A model generated the notes under the pieces. It made no database searches and was not told the DNA's origin. It saw only the letters and a list, made by a program, of their open reading frames with translations. Below, piece after piece: positions 1 to 8,143 of a stretch of 39,346 bases of DNA; position 1 is the first letter of the stretch; every line of letters starts with the position of its first letter. The DNA comes from Candidatus Aerophobus profundus SCGC AAA252-L23. GTDB lineage: Bacteria > Aerophobota > Aerophobia > Aerophobales > Aerophobaceae. The stretch covers positions 1 through 39,346 of the forward strand of contig AQRW01000172.1 of the NCBI GenBank assembly GCA_000402295.1, given 5' to 3'. A program made the translations under genes and the position numbers.

Positions 1-13
1 GCATTATCTTTCT

Positions 14-72
14 GTCATTGCGAGTGAAGCGAAGCAATCTCGGGTTTTGGGTAGGGGAGGCTTTAGCCTCCC
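14..72. repeat. Dispersed intergenic repeat with 7-bp-arm palindrome
   Basis: This stretch has a CATTGCGAG...GAAGCAATCTC motif followed by a perfect palindrome GGGAGGC-TTTA-GCCTCCC at 55-72, preceded by GTAGG. Both motifs recur at 7.9-8.1 kb, and the palindrome type recurs at 36.04 and 39.09 kb with different arm sequences. No protein-coding signal is seen in 1-141. The repeat is seen directly; its role (transcript end, RNA hairpin or mobile palindrome) is unknown. Confidence 0.75.
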
Positions 73-141
73 ATTTTCTTGTCCAAGGTGAAATGGGTGC
101 AGTATCGTTATAGCCAACCAAACAAGCAACGTAACAGCAAT

Positions 142-170
142 TTGACACTTCGGAAACTTTCTGTTAAGAT
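142..170 (+). promoter_or_regulatory. Sigma70-like promoter of the sugar operon
   Basis: TTGACA at 142-147 is a perfect -35 box. A 17-bp spacer leads to TAAGAT at 165-170, a four-of-six -10 box. Transcription would start about ten bases before the ATG at 189, giving a very short leader with no clear ribosome binding site. The placement fits a promoter for the truncated regulator and the transporter genes behind it. Confidence 0.6.
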
Positions 171-188
171 AATTTTTGCTCATAGCAA

Positions 189-560
189 ATGCTCAAAACA
201 ATGAAAAACACAAAGAGCTTGGGTGAGGTGGAGTTTTTATATCAAGTAGCCAGATTGTATTATGAAGAAGAACTAACCCAAGGGCAAATTGCCGGTCAAA
301 TCGGCCTTTCTCGTCAGAAAGTTCAAAGACTTCTTGATTCCGCCAGAAAGGAAGGCATTGTGCAAATTCAAGTGGTAAACCCTATTCGATCCTTTCGAAA
401 GACAGAAAAGGAGTTAGAAAAACATTTCAAATTAGCCAAAGCCATAGTAGTCTCCGGTAGTATCAAAGTAGAGAATATGGTTAGAAAGAATATAGGAAGA
501 GCAGCCGCAACCTATCTTGGCTATTCTAAGAAATTAAATAAAGGGCCTGGAAGGAGGTGA
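189..560 (+). pseudogene. Truncated SorC-family transcriptional regulator (DNA-binding part only)
   Basis: The 123-residue product looks like the first third of a SorC/DeoR-type sugar-sensing repressor. Residues 12-65 form the winged helix-turn-helix (ARLYYEEELTQGQIAGQIGLS is the helix region). The start of the sugar-phosphate-binding domain follows, reaching GRAAATYLGY near residues 103-112. Family members are normally about 310-330 residues, so roughly 200 residues of effector domain are missing. The frame ends at 560 and the transporter gene begins only 140 bp later, so the missing part has been deleted rather than frameshifted. Its place at the head of a sugar operon is classic for a local repressor. 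As it stands it could be a dead gene or a DNA-binding protein without its effector domain. ATG 189 is used; ATG 201 is an alternative. Confidence 0.75.
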
Positions 561-596
561 AAAAGTAAGTAGGCCGGTTCAGCTCAGGAGAAAAAA

Positions 597-631
597 GCTT
601 ATAAAGACATCAAGGAAAGGTCTTTATAAGC
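597..631 (+). promoter_or_regulatory. 12-bp perfect inverted repeat upstream of the binding-protein gene
   Basis: GCTTATAAAGAC (597-608) and GTCTTTATAAGC (620-631) are perfect complements around an 11-base loop, 72 bp before the ATG at 703. It could be an RNA hairpin between the regulator remnant and the transporter, or the operator of a SorC-type protein. No T-run follows on the + strand, so it is not a standard terminator. Confidence 0.55.
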
Positions 632-702
632 GGAAATTTTCCTGAAAAAGTGGGTCTATTAGTATTAAAAGTTTGATGAGGAAGTATGGCAAGGAGATAA
701 AA

Positions 703-1722
703 ATGAACAAGCATTTAAAGTATCTAGCGTTAGTATTAGCGATGACTCTGGCAGTCGGAACAGTTTTGGGACTTACCCTTTCAACTACTGTCGGGGCTGC
801 TGCCAAAAAGGAATACATTTTTTATTACGTTGATCACGGAACTCCAGGGAATCCATTCTGGGCGGTTTACTACAAGGGGATAGAAGATGCCACTAAATGG
901 CTGGCTCCGTACGGAGTCAAAGTAAAACATCTCTCAGCAGAAGCCGATGTGAAAAAGCAAATAGAACAATTAAAATTAGCGGTGGCTACAGATCCCGACG
1001 GAATAGTCACTTCGATAATAGACCCCCAAACATTTGACCCTATTCTCAGACCTGCTATTGAGAGAGGAGTAGCTGTGATGGCGGCCAATGTTGAGGACCC
1101 TCGTCCGTCCGATGAGAGGATACCTTACCTGACTTACTATGGCGAAGATACCTGGAGGTCAGGAGTAGAGGTCGCTCAAGCGGTGATAAAATATATCAAG
1201 GAAACAAATGGATTTAAACCCAAGCACGCTCTTCTCTGTAACCCAATGGCGGGCCACTATGTTTGGGAAGCACGGCTGAAAACGTTTGGGGAAGCTCTCC
1301 AGGAGAAATACGGGACAGAGTTGGAAAAAATCGTGGTGGGAGAGGATCCTACCAAGGCCATGGAACTGATTAGAGCTTATCTAGTAAGACACCCGGAGAC
1401 CGATGTCATTTGTGCGCCGGTTCATTTTACTCATGAGTGTGTGAGTCTGGTGAAAGAATTCGGAAGGGAAGCAGGAAAGGATTTTTATCTGGCTTGTTTT
1501 GACGTGATGCCCGAAACCCTTCAGGATATCAAAGATGGCAAAATTATTGCAACTCATGATCAGGAACAGTACATGCAAGGATTCTTGCCACTCATAGACT
1601 TATATCTGTACTTCGCGAAATACGGAGTGCATCCCTACGGACGAGTTTCTACCGGTCCCATTATCGTGGATAGACATAATGTAGATACAGTTATGGACGG
1701 CGCCAAGGCAGGATATAGATAA
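703..1722 (+). CDS. Sugar ABC transporter substrate-binding protein (RbsB-like)
   Basis: This is the exported solute receptor of a sugar ABC importer. From ATG 703 the product has 339 residues. It has a basic N-terminus, a hydrophobic segment at about residues 6-26 and an AxA-like site near VGAAAKK, so a Sec signal peptide is likely. No lipobox cysteine is seen. The mature part has the two-lobed periplasmic-binding-protein pattern of the ribose/galactose group: NPFWAVYYKGIEDA at the start, a DGIVTSIIDP segment, and the late motif ACFDVMPETLQDIKDGKIIAT. ATG 703 is preferred over upstream TTG/ATG codons because AAGGAG lies six bases before it. The ATPase and two permeases lie downstream, after a hairpin-containing gap. 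The ligand cannot be read from the sequence. Confidence 0.88.
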   Translation: MNKHLKYLALVLAMTLAVGTVLGLTLSTTVGAAAKKEYIFYYVDHGTPGNPFWAVYYKGIEDATKWLAPYGVKVKHLSAEADVKKQIEQLKLAVATDPDGIVTSIIDPQTFDPILRPAIERGVAVMAANVEDPRPSDERIPYLTYYGEDTWRSGVEVAQAVIKYIKETNGFKPKHALLCNPMAGHYVWEARLKTFGEALQEKYGTELEKIVVGEDPTKAMELIRAYLVRHPETDVICAPVHFTHECVSLVKEFGREAGKDFYLACFDVMPETLQDIKDGKIIATHDQEQYMQGFLPLIDLYLYFAKYGVHPYGRVSTGPIIVDRHNVDTVMDGAKAGYR

Positions 1723-1864
1723 AATCAGTAGGCCATAGTGAGTTAGTCTTCAGAAGAAGAGAGTTATCGATAACTTGTGAGGAACAACTGTCCAGGAAGA
1801 TCTATTTCGCTTTGGTCTTGCAGTCTAAGAATATGACCGGGAACGCCAGTTAACTTATGTGAGT

Positions 1865-1903
1865 CCGGCCTTAGCCTGGGAAACTTTTTCAGGCTAAGGC
1901 CGG
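1865..1903 (+). promoter_or_regulatory. 14-bp perfect hairpin between binding-protein and ATPase genes
   Basis: CCGGCCTTAGCCTG (1865-1878) pairs perfectly with CAGGCTAAGGCCGG (1890-1903) around an 11-base loop holding five Ts. It sits in the 351-bp gene-free stretch 1723-2073; no other convincing feature was seen there. A stable hairpin after a binding-protein gene often lets that mRNA outlast or outnumber the membrane-subunit message. No T-run follows the stem, so full intrinsic termination is not claimed. Confidence 0.65.
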
Positions 1904-2073
1904 TTCATAACCTAAGAGTAATATGGTGTTATGGATGAGGGAAAAGTCCACGCTTCTTTGTCCGTGCTTAATCCTTGAAGCAGAATTTATTTAGCAGAGA
2001 ACGAAATATACCTGTTTTTATGGATGTCAGAAGAAACCCTAATTAATAGAAAGTACCTGGGGAGGAATGAACT

Positions 2074-2838
2074 ATGTCAGGACAAGAAAAAACACTTCTG
2101 CTTAAAGTCACAGGTTTAAATAAAACTTTTGGAAAAGTTGTGGCTCTCAAGGATGTAGACTTTGATGTTGATTACCACGAGATTGTAGGACTTTTAGGCG
2201 ATAATGGTGCAGGAAAGTCAACTTTAGTCAAGATCTTAATGGGAGTTTATGCGCCAACTAAGGGAGAAATTAGTTTTTTGGGACGAAAAGCCCGGTTCCG
2301 CTCTCCCGATGAAGCCAGAGCGGCCGGGATGGAAATAGTGTACCAGGGGTCAAATTTAATAGAAACAATGAACATCTGGAGAAATTTTTTTGTAGGAAAA
2401 GAACAAACTAAAAGATATGGATTTTTCAATCTTCTTGATGTTTCAGATATGAAAAAAAAGGCCCTGGCCAATTTGGAGAAAATTGGAATAAAGATGAGAT
2501 CGGCAGATGAAAGCGTGAGCATATTGTCTGGCGGACAACGGCAATCGGTTGCTATAACCAGAGCCTTATACTTCAATGCCAAGCTTCTTATTTTGGATGA
2601 ACCCACTACCGCCTTGTCGGTTAGAGAAACTACCAAAGTCCTTGATTTTGTAAAAGGATTAAAAAATATGGGCATCTCCGTGATATTCATTACCCATAAT
2701 ATCTATCACGTATTTGATGTGGCCGATAGATTTGAAATTCTCGACCACGGGATTAAGATATGTTCTTTGACCAAGAAAGACTCATCGCCCCAGGAAATTA
2801 CGGAGGTAATCAGAGCAGGGCATGCTATAAAGAAATAA
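2074..2838 (+). CDS. Sugar ABC transporter ATP-binding protein (single domain)
   Basis: This is the cytoplasmic ATPase that powers the importer. The 254-residue product has one complete nucleotide-binding domain: Walker A GDNGAGKST at 42-50, signature LSGGQ at 151-155, Walker B LLILDEP at 171-177, and the switch-histidine segment FITHN near 206-210. Most ribose-type importers use a double-length ATPase of about 500 residues. This single-domain form resembles the XylG/FrcA-like short version and must work as a homodimer. GGGGAGG lies about ten bases before the ATG. The permease gene follows after 102 bp. Confidence 0.9.
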   Translation: MSGQEKTLLLKVTGLNKTFGKVVALKDVDFDVDYHEIVGLLGDNGAGKSTLVKILMGVYAPTKGEISFLGRKARFRSPDEARAAGMEIVYQGSNLIETMNIWRNFFVGKEQTKRYGFFNLLDVSDMKKKALANLEKIGIKMRSADESVSILSGGQRQSVAITRALYFNAKLLILDEPTTALSVRETTKVLDFVKGLKNMGISVIFITHNIYHVFDVADRFEILDHGIKICSLTKKDSSPQEITEVIRAGHAIKK

Positions 2839-2940
2839 ACCAGGGGGGATACAAGAGAAAACCTTTTGGGTTGGTAGTAAACGTTTGGGAAACAAGAATT
2901 CTGCGGGCAGTACCACTAAAGTTTCAGAAGAGGCGGATAG

Positions 2941-3909
2941 GTGAAAGAGAAAATTCTTTCTATAATGGGACGTGGTGAAACAGTTTTTCCTCTGGTGTTT
3001 TTATTGTTCTATGTTATTTTTTCTAATGTGGCTACTGGTTTCTCTTCTTTGGGTATATTGCACCTTATGCTTCTTACCGGGGCAGAGTTAGGCATAATAG
3101 CTATTGGTATGTCTCTATTGATAATTTCCGGGGAAATAGACCTTTCCGTGGCCTCGGTTTTCGTATTCAGTGCTTTTATTACCTTGACTGCAGTAAACAA
3201 CGGTTTACCTTTCCCTCTGGCTGCTCTCCTAGCTTTGGTTTGTGGATGTTCTATCGGGTTTCTAAACGGCTGTTTAGTGGTAAAGCTCCGAATACCTTCT
3301 TTTATTGTAACTCTTGGCGGATTGTTACTCTGGAGGGCAATCGTGGCTGGTATCACCTCTGGTGAGCCAACCTTTTACAAGGGAGGACCATCACTTCTCT
3401 TGAGTTCACTGGGAGGAAAAGTCGGAGTGGTTCCCAAACTGTTCTTTTGGTTCCTGGGACTGGCTATTATCTTTAGTATTATTTTGACCCGCACTAAATT
3501 TGGAAATTGGGTATTCGCCGTGGGTGGTGACAAAGAAACAGCCAGAGCCCTGGGGGTGAAAGCTGATAAAGTGAAAATAGCCTGTTTTATGGTCACCTCA
3601 ACTCTGGCGGCTTTTACAGGTGTTGCTTATTTAGGGTATAGTCATTATTTGGACCCCATTGTGGCTACCGGACTTGAAATGGAGGCTATCGCTTCCGTAG
3701 TTATGGGAGGAATCTTACTTTCCGGGGGAGCAGGAAGTCTAATTAATGCAGTTATTTGTGCTTTTGTACTCAAAGAAATCCAGACTGGGATGGCAGTATA
3801 CGGGATACCAGTAGCCTACTACAAAGTAGCTATTGGAGTTCTGTTAGTAGTAACTGTCATTGGTAACCGGCAAATAATAGGAAGAATAACCAGAACGATG
3901 CGAGCATAG
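2941..3909 (+). CDS. Sugar ABC transporter permease 1 (RbsC-like)
   Basis: This is an inner-membrane channel subunit of the importer, 322 residues long, about the family norm, with eight to ten hydrophobic segments. The family motif SGEIDLSVAS lies at 63-72, and the cytoplasmic loop that contacts the ATPase (GGDKETARALGV) at 195-206. The GTG start is supported by a GAAGAGG stretch about seven bases upstream. A second permease of the same family follows 65 bp later, so the channel may be a heterodimer. The DNA for residues 145-213 is almost identical to the same part of the neighbour, while the sequences between and around are much more divergent. Confidence 0.9.
   Translation: MKEKILSIMGRGETVFPLVFLLFYVIFSNVATGFSSLGILHLMLLTGAELGIIAIGMSLLIISGEIDLSVASVFVFSAFITLTAVNNGLPFPLAALLALVCGCSIGFLNGCLVVKLRIPSFIVTLGGLLLWRAIVAGITSGEPTFYKGGPSLLLSSLGGKVGVVPKLFFWFLGLAIIFSIILTRTKFGNWVFAVGGDKETARALGVKADKVKIACFMVTSTLAAFTGVAYLGYSHYLDPIVATGLEMEAIASVVMGGILLSGGAGSLINAVICAFVLKEIQTGMAVYGIPVAYYKVAIGVLLVVTVIGNRQIIGRITRTMRA
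3103..3160 (+). repeat. Short patch shared with permease 2 (58 bp)
   Basis: Bases 3103-3160 match 4170-4227 at 56 of 58 positions, covering the codons for IGMSLLIISGEIDLSVASV. The offset (1067 bp) equals that of the longer patch downstream, so there is no net indel between the two genes here. The family motif itself is conserved, but the near-identity at silent sites is more than protein constraint needs. Confidence 0.8.
3375..3579 (+). repeat. Homogenised tract shared by the two permease genes, copy 1
   Basis: Bases 3375-3579 match 4442-4646 at 202 of 205 positions by direct reading, with sharp edges. The encoded stretch runs from YKGGPSLLL to KADKVKI. The 214 bp just before it (3161-3374 against 4228-4441) differ heavily although of equal length. 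This is the pattern left by gene conversion between tandem paralogues. Confidence 0.85.
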
Positions 3910-3974
3910 GAAACTCAGGAAAAACACTTAATATAGCAAACAGTTCTGGCGGAGATGAGAGTGGGGAATCAGCA

Positions 3975-4967
3975 GTGGTTAAGGGTTTAACTTTTCTGAA
4001 GAATCGGGGTGGCCTGGCGGGGAAGATCCTATGGACACATCTTGAACTTAGGGTCTTGGTGGCTCTTCTAATTATTTTTGCAGTTTTCACTTCCTTTTCC
4101 CGGCAATTCATTGGCCCGCATATCTTACCCGGAATACTTCTCACCGGAGCGATGCTGGGAATAATGGGTATTGGTATGTCTCTGTTGATAATTTCCGGGG
4201 AGATAGACCTTTCCGTGGCCTCGGTTTACGGATGGGGTGTTTTCCTGGCTACTATCCCCACCAACATGGGCTTACCTTTTCCCCTCAGTGTCCTTATAGC
4301 TTTAGCTTTCGGATGCTTCATCGGTTTTTTGAACGGTTTTATCACTGTGAAATTCAAAATACCGTCTTTCATCACCACTTTGGCTTCAATGTGGATACTG
4401 CGAGGAATCGAAGTCGGTATTTTCGGGCAGAGTTTTTTTTCTTACAAGGGAGGACCATCACTTCTCTTGAGTTCACTGGGAGGAAAAGTCGGAGTGGTTC
4501 CCAAACTGTTCTTTTGGTTCCTGGGACTGGCTATTATCTTCAGTATTATCTTGACCCGGACTAAATTTGGAAATTGGGTATTCGCCGTGGGTGGTGACAA
4601 AGAAACAGCCAGAGCCCTGGGGGTGAAAGCTGATAAAGTGAAAATAATGTGTTTTATGATTACCTCAGCTCTGGCGGCTTTTGCCGGAGTTAGCTACTTG
4701 GGAACCACTAAATGGTTTATGAGCCGGGTAGGAATGACTCAGTGTGGCTATGGATTAGAATTAGAAGCTATTTGCATAGCCATTATGGGAGGGGCCTCAT
4801 TTGCAGGTGGGATAGGAAGTATACCGGCGACGTGTCTGGCGGCTTTGGCTTTTTCCTCCTTCAAAAATGGTTTTATTCTGGTGGGTATACCCAGTTACTG
4901 GCTGGATGCATTTGTGGCCGTATTGCTCATAATATTCGTCATATTACACACCATTCGAAAGAAATAA
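3975..4967 (+). CDS. Sugar ABC transporter permease 2 (RbsC-like)
   Basis: This is a second membrane channel subunit, 330 residues, with the same SGEIDLSVAS motif and GGDKETARALGV loop as permease 1 but different outer membrane segments. An extra stretch around TTKWFMSRVGMTQCGYGLELEA gives it a longer late periplasmic loop. GTG 3975 follows a GGGGAA stretch by eight bases; later in-frame methionines would cut into the first helix. The gene lies 65 bp after permease 1 and 110 bp before the URO-D-like gene, in the same direction. It very likely pairs with permease 1 in one importer. Confidence 0.88.
   Translation: MVKGLTFLKNRGGLAGKILWTHLELRVLVALLIIFAVFTSFSRQFIGPHILPGILLTGAMLGIMGIGMSLLIISGEIDLSVASVYGWGVFLATIPTNMGLPFPLSVLIALAFGCFIGFLNGFITVKFKIPSFITTLASMWILRGIEVGIFGQSFFSYKGGPSLLLSSLGGKVGVVPKLFFWFLGLAIIFSIILTRTKFGNWVFAVGGDKETARALGVKADKVKIMCFMITSALAAFAGVSYLGTTKWFMSRVGMTQCGYGLELEAICIAIMGGASFAGGIGSIPATCLAALAFSSFKNGFILVGIPSYWLDAFVAVLLIIFVILHTIRKK
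4442..4646 (+). repeat. Homogenised tract shared by the two permease genes, copy 2
   Basis: This is the partner of 3375-3579. The three differences are T/C, T/C and C/G in the run coding for IIFSIILTRTK, and all three are silent. The sequence diverges again right after KVKI. Confidence 0.85.
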
Positions 4968-5077
4968 GAATAAATGACTTTCAAAGAATCTTTTCGTGCC
5001 TTGATCAGTTTCGAGCGTGAAGAAACTCGAATCATCCAAAATAAGAAAAGTACTATCTTTTGGTATGGGAATAAATA

Positions 5078-6277
5078 ATGCTTCATGAATTATCGCCGCG
5101 AAGGAGAGTCATTCGAGCTCTCAGAAGACAAAAACCGGACCGGGTACCCAAGGGTTTATGGTGGACCTACCAAATTGGTAAGCTCATTCAAGAGAGGACA
5201 GGTTCGTCCAATCCCCTGGAATACTTTGGTTGTGAGATGAGAATGGTAAGGTGGCTTCCCACTAAGTACAAGCGGGACTTTTCTGATTACCTGGGAGAGC
5301 AATCGTCCTCTTGGATAAGCAAAAATCTTCTTATTGAAAAAAATGCTGTTCCCCAAAGTGCATTAATCCCTCTGGGCGGTGAGCAAGGAGGGGGTGAATG
5401 GGGGTCGGGTGGGGCACCTTCCTCTCCTTGGGTTGACCAGGAATGGGGAGTAGGGTATATTCCAACGATTTCTCAGAACCCGAAACATACTCATTTTTTT
5501 GGGTTTGTTTACCCAATGCGTAATTTGAAAACAAAGGAGCAGTTGAAGAAGTATCCTTTCAGTGATTATCGGGCTGGTTATCGTCATCAACATCTTGAGA
5601 GTCAAGTAGAAGAGATTCATAAACAGGAATTGTGTGCTCTGGCTATGATGCCGGTGACTATTTTTGAGGTGAGCTGGCAGCTCAGAGGAATGGAGAATCT
5701 TCTTCTTGATTTTTTGGAAAATAGAGCTTTGGCAGCCTATCTCTTGGACTTCATTACTGAAATGCGCAGATTTATGATCCGACGTTTTGCCGAAGCGGGG
5801 GTAGATCACATTCATTTAGGTGACGATATGGGAACCCAAAGAGGTATGCTCATAAGCCCGAAAATGTGGAGAGAATGGTTCAAGGAAAGAATGCGAAGTA
5901 TTATTCTTGTGGCCAAAAAAGTCAATCCCGAAGTGATAATTTCTTATCATAGTGATGGGAATATTGAGAAGATAATTCCAGAGTTAATCGAGATTGGGAT
6001 TGAGGTACTCAATCCAGTCCAGCCGGAGGCTATGGACCCGGTGAAGTTAAAACAGAAGTACGGAAATAAACTTGCTTTCTGGGGAACCGTGGGTACTCAG
6101 AGCACCATGCCTTTTGGGACTCCGAAAGAAGTCAAAAAAGTGGTGAAACAAAGAATCGAAACCGTAGGAGATGGTGGAGGTTTGTTGATATCTCCTACCC
6201 ACATGCTTGAACCAGAAGTTCCCTGGGAAAATATACGGGCTTTTTTCGAGGCGGTGGAAGAGTACGGTCATTACTAA
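5078..6277 (+). CDS. Uroporphyrinogen decarboxylase-like (URO-D fold) protein
   Basis: The 399-residue protein has the URO-D/methylcobamide-methyltransferase fold. The N-terminal RRRVIRALRRQKPDRVP is typical of this superfamily. HLGDDMG at 246-252, YHSDGNI further on, and the late DGGGLLISPTHMLEPEVPWEN also fit. True HemE enzymes are about 350 residues with an early FMRQAGRY-type motif, which is absent, so haem synthesis is unlikely. Relatives are common in sugar operons of anaerobes, where their reaction is largely unassigned; some family members move methyl groups to corrinoids or thiols. It lies between the transporter and the isomerase, so it may act on the imported compound, for example a methylated or otherwise modified sugar. 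That role is inference. The ribosome binding site is weak. Confidence 0.78.
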   Translation: MLHELSPRRRVIRALRRQKPDRVPKGLWWTYQIGKLIQERTGSSNPLEYFGCEMRMVRWLPTKYKRDFSDYLGEQSSSWISKNLLIEKNAVPQSALIPLGGEQGGGEWGSGGAPSSPWVDQEWGVGYIPTISQNPKHTHFFGFVYPMRNLKTKEQLKKYPFSDYRAGYRHQHLESQVEEIHKQELCALAMMPVTIFEVSWQLRGMENLLLDFLENRALAAYLLDFITEMRRFMIRRFAEAGVDHIHLGDDMGTQRGMLISPKMWREWFKERMRSIILVAKKVNPEVIISYHSDGNIEKIIPELIEIGIEVLNPVQPEAMDPVKLKQKYGNKLAFWGTVGTQSTMPFGTPKEVKKVVKQRIETVGDGGGLLISPTHMLEPEVPWENIRAFFEAVEEYGHY

Positions 6278-6321
6278 AAGGTTATTCTATTACATCTTAA
6301 TCCGGGTGGGAGGAATAGAAA

Positions 6322-7839
6322 ATGAGCTACCAGGTAACATATGCAAAAGAAGAAGCTCCTAAGATAGGAGTAGTATCTGTCGCTATCGGGGCTTTTAGCG
6401 CGGTCGGCAAACAAATAGTGGAAGATCAGTTTAAAGTTCTTTTTGCTCAGTTCAAGAAGGAAGGCACCGTCAGCGAGAATTCAATTTTTTACTCTCAAAG
6501 AATCTTTGGTCCCAATGAAGCTGCTAAGATGGCCAGGAGGTTTGCTCAAGAAAGAGTAGAGGCCATTATTGTTCTTAACAGTGCTTTTCCCAACGGAAAT
6601 GCATTCTTAACTTTGGCCACCGATCCCTATTTATTCAGGATTCCTCTTATCCTTACCGCTCCCCTGGAAGTAGAGCTGGAAATTCCTGAATGGACTACTA
6701 ATGCCTGGTGTGGAGTGATAATGAATAACTATGTAGCTAAAAGGTTAAATCGGTACGTTTATCCTTTAGCCGGGTGGCCTGAGGATACAGAGTATCAAGA
6801 ACAACTCAAGATGTTACTCCAGGTGTTCTTTACGGTCAAAGAGCTGAGGAAAGATCTTCTCGGACGTTTCGGTGACGCCCCGGGCGGATTTCACTCCGCT
6901 AGTGCCGATCAACTGGCCTATGCTCAAGTATTTGGCACTCGCATAGAAACCATAGACTGGACCGCGGTTATGGAGACCTATCGGACAAAATTGGCTAAGG
7001 GATATAAAGGAGAGGTCAGTTTTAATGAGCAGGATGTGCGGGAGACCGCTGAGGAAATGGAGAAGGGCAGACCCGTCCTGGTTGAGAATGAGCTGATCTA
7101 TAAGGCTGCTCGGCTCTACCATACTTTTCGTTCGCTGGTGGAGGCTAATGGTTTTACCTCGGCTGCCTTTAGATGTTGGCCCGAAATGGGTGAGCCTTAT
7201 ATCGGAATTGCTCCCTGTCTCAGCATAAGCTGGCTTCTTTCCAGGAGGGATGTTACCGCGGCAAGTTGTGAAGGGGATTGGCCCACGGCGGTAGCTCAGA
7301 GTATAGGAACTTTTCTTTCCGGAAAACCGGCCGCCTGTCTGGACCTAGTGAATTATACCGGTCATTCTCCTCTAGTACAGTTAGGGCATTGCGGAGTAGG
7401 AATGGCTAATTTTATGGCGCCCAATCAGTTGAGATTAGAAGGAAGAGTTTCCCCGGAAATAAAAGAAAAGATTATGAGTGGGAAAGTAAAAGTTAATGAG
7501 GCAATTGTGGAAAAAAGCCCGGATAGGCAGGGAGGACAAAGGGTTGGCCCGGCTTACATTGGTCAATTCCAGTATGGAACAAAGACTGGGATTAATCTTA
7601 TTCAAGATAGGAAGGGAAGATTCAAAATGCTGGTTTTTACCGGTGAAAATAAGCCAGAAACAGCTAAAGGACTGCTTTACTGTGCGGCTGATATAGAGGT
7701 GAAAAATTATCAGCGGTTGAATAAGCTTATCTTAGAACACGGTTTTTCCCACCACCTGGCTATGGCTTTCGGAGATATTTCCCAAGAATTAGCTGTTTTG
7801 TGTGATTATTACGGTATTGAATACATAACTCCCGATTGA
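6322..7839 (+). CDS. L-fucose/L-arabinose isomerase-family protein
   Basis: This is probably an aldose-ketose isomerase using a divalent metal. The 505-residue product fits the FucI/AraA superfamily. It has an N-terminal domain with IVLNSAFPNGNAF, a middle segment GFTSAAFRCWPEMGE, the acidic CEGDWP at 316-321 where the family has metal-binding residues, and a C-terminal domain around LGHCGVGMANFM with a histidine at 356. GGGAGG stands upstream of ATG 6322. It is 44 bp behind the URO-D-like gene, so co-transcription is likely. The kinase and aldolase downstream give a natural order of isomerisation, phosphorylation and cleavage. The sequence is remote enough that fucose or arabinose should not be assumed as substrate. 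Confidence 0.75.
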   Translation: MSYQVTYAKEEAPKIGVVSVAIGAFSAVGKQIVEDQFKVLFAQFKKEGTVSENSIFYSQRIFGPNEAAKMARRFAQERVEAIIVLNSAFPNGNAFLTLATDPYLFRIPLILTAPLEVELEIPEWTTNAWCGVIMNNYVAKRLNRYVYPLAGWPEDTEYQEQLKMLLQVFFTVKELRKDLLGRFGDAPGGFHSASADQLAYAQVFGTRIETIDWTAVMETYRTKLAKGYKGEVSFNEQDVRETAEEMEKGRPVLVENELIYKAARLYHTFRSLVEANGFTSAAFRCWPEMGEPYIGIAPCLSISWLLSRRDVTAASCEGDWPTAVAQSIGTFLSGKPAACLDLVNYTGHSPLVQLGHCGVGMANFMAPNQLRLEGRVSPEIKEKIMSGKVKVNEAIVEKSPDRQGGQRVGPAYIGQFQYGTKTGINLIQDRKGRFKMLVFTGENKPETAKGLLYCAADIEVKNYQRLNKLILEHGFSHHLAMAFGDISQELAVLCDYYGIEYITPD

Positions 7840-7869
7840 TAACAGGGTCAAAAATTTATGCGAGTTGCG

Positions 7870-8110
7870 CCAATAAACGCAGGCTAAAGCCTGCGGCTAC
7901 CAATGGTAAGGATAAGAAAATGGGAGGTTAAAACCTCCCCTACCCTCTCCCGTCATTGCGAGGAGCGAGATTCCTCGCTGGGCTCGGAACAGGCTTAGCA
8001 ATCCGCGAAGCGTCACGAGGTTGCCAAAGGCAACCGTGGTGATCTTGTTTTTGAGATACAATACAGAATAAGGACTTTCTCCGTGGGTAGGGGCGACTTC
8101 AGTCGCCCTT
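7870..8110. repeat. Cluster of palindromic intergenic repeats in a 304-bp gap
   Basis: The gene-free stretch 7840-8143 is largely made of repeats. CGCAGGC-TAAA-GCCTGCG is at 7878-7895, GGGAGGTT-AA-AACCTCCC at 7922-7939, a CATTGCGAGGAGCGAG motif near 7953, and GGGCGAC-TTCA-GTCGCCC at 8091-8108. The arms differ from copy to copy while pairing is kept, and GTAGG or TACCC flanks are shared. The block separates isomerase from aldolase and may end or attenuate the first transcript. No clear promoter for the aldolase was found in it. Confidence 0.75.
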
Positions 8111-8143
8111 AGGTAAGTTAAAATTTCCTAAGAGGATAAAAAA

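Noticed and set aside
1865..1903. Intrinsic terminator after the binding-protein gene
   Set aside because: The stem is perfect but no T-run follows it on the + strand.
2247..2690. 147-codon open frame on the - strand
   Set aside because: Antisense to the ABC ATPase gene, which has all its motifs.
5078..6277. Haem-pathway uroporphyrinogen decarboxylase (hemE)
   Set aside because: It lacks the early hemE motif, is longer, and sits in a sugar operon with no haem genes nearby.
7840..8143. CRISPR array or tandem repeat
   Set aside because: The palindromes differ in arm sequence and spacing and there are no regular spacers; they are dispersed hairpin repeats.
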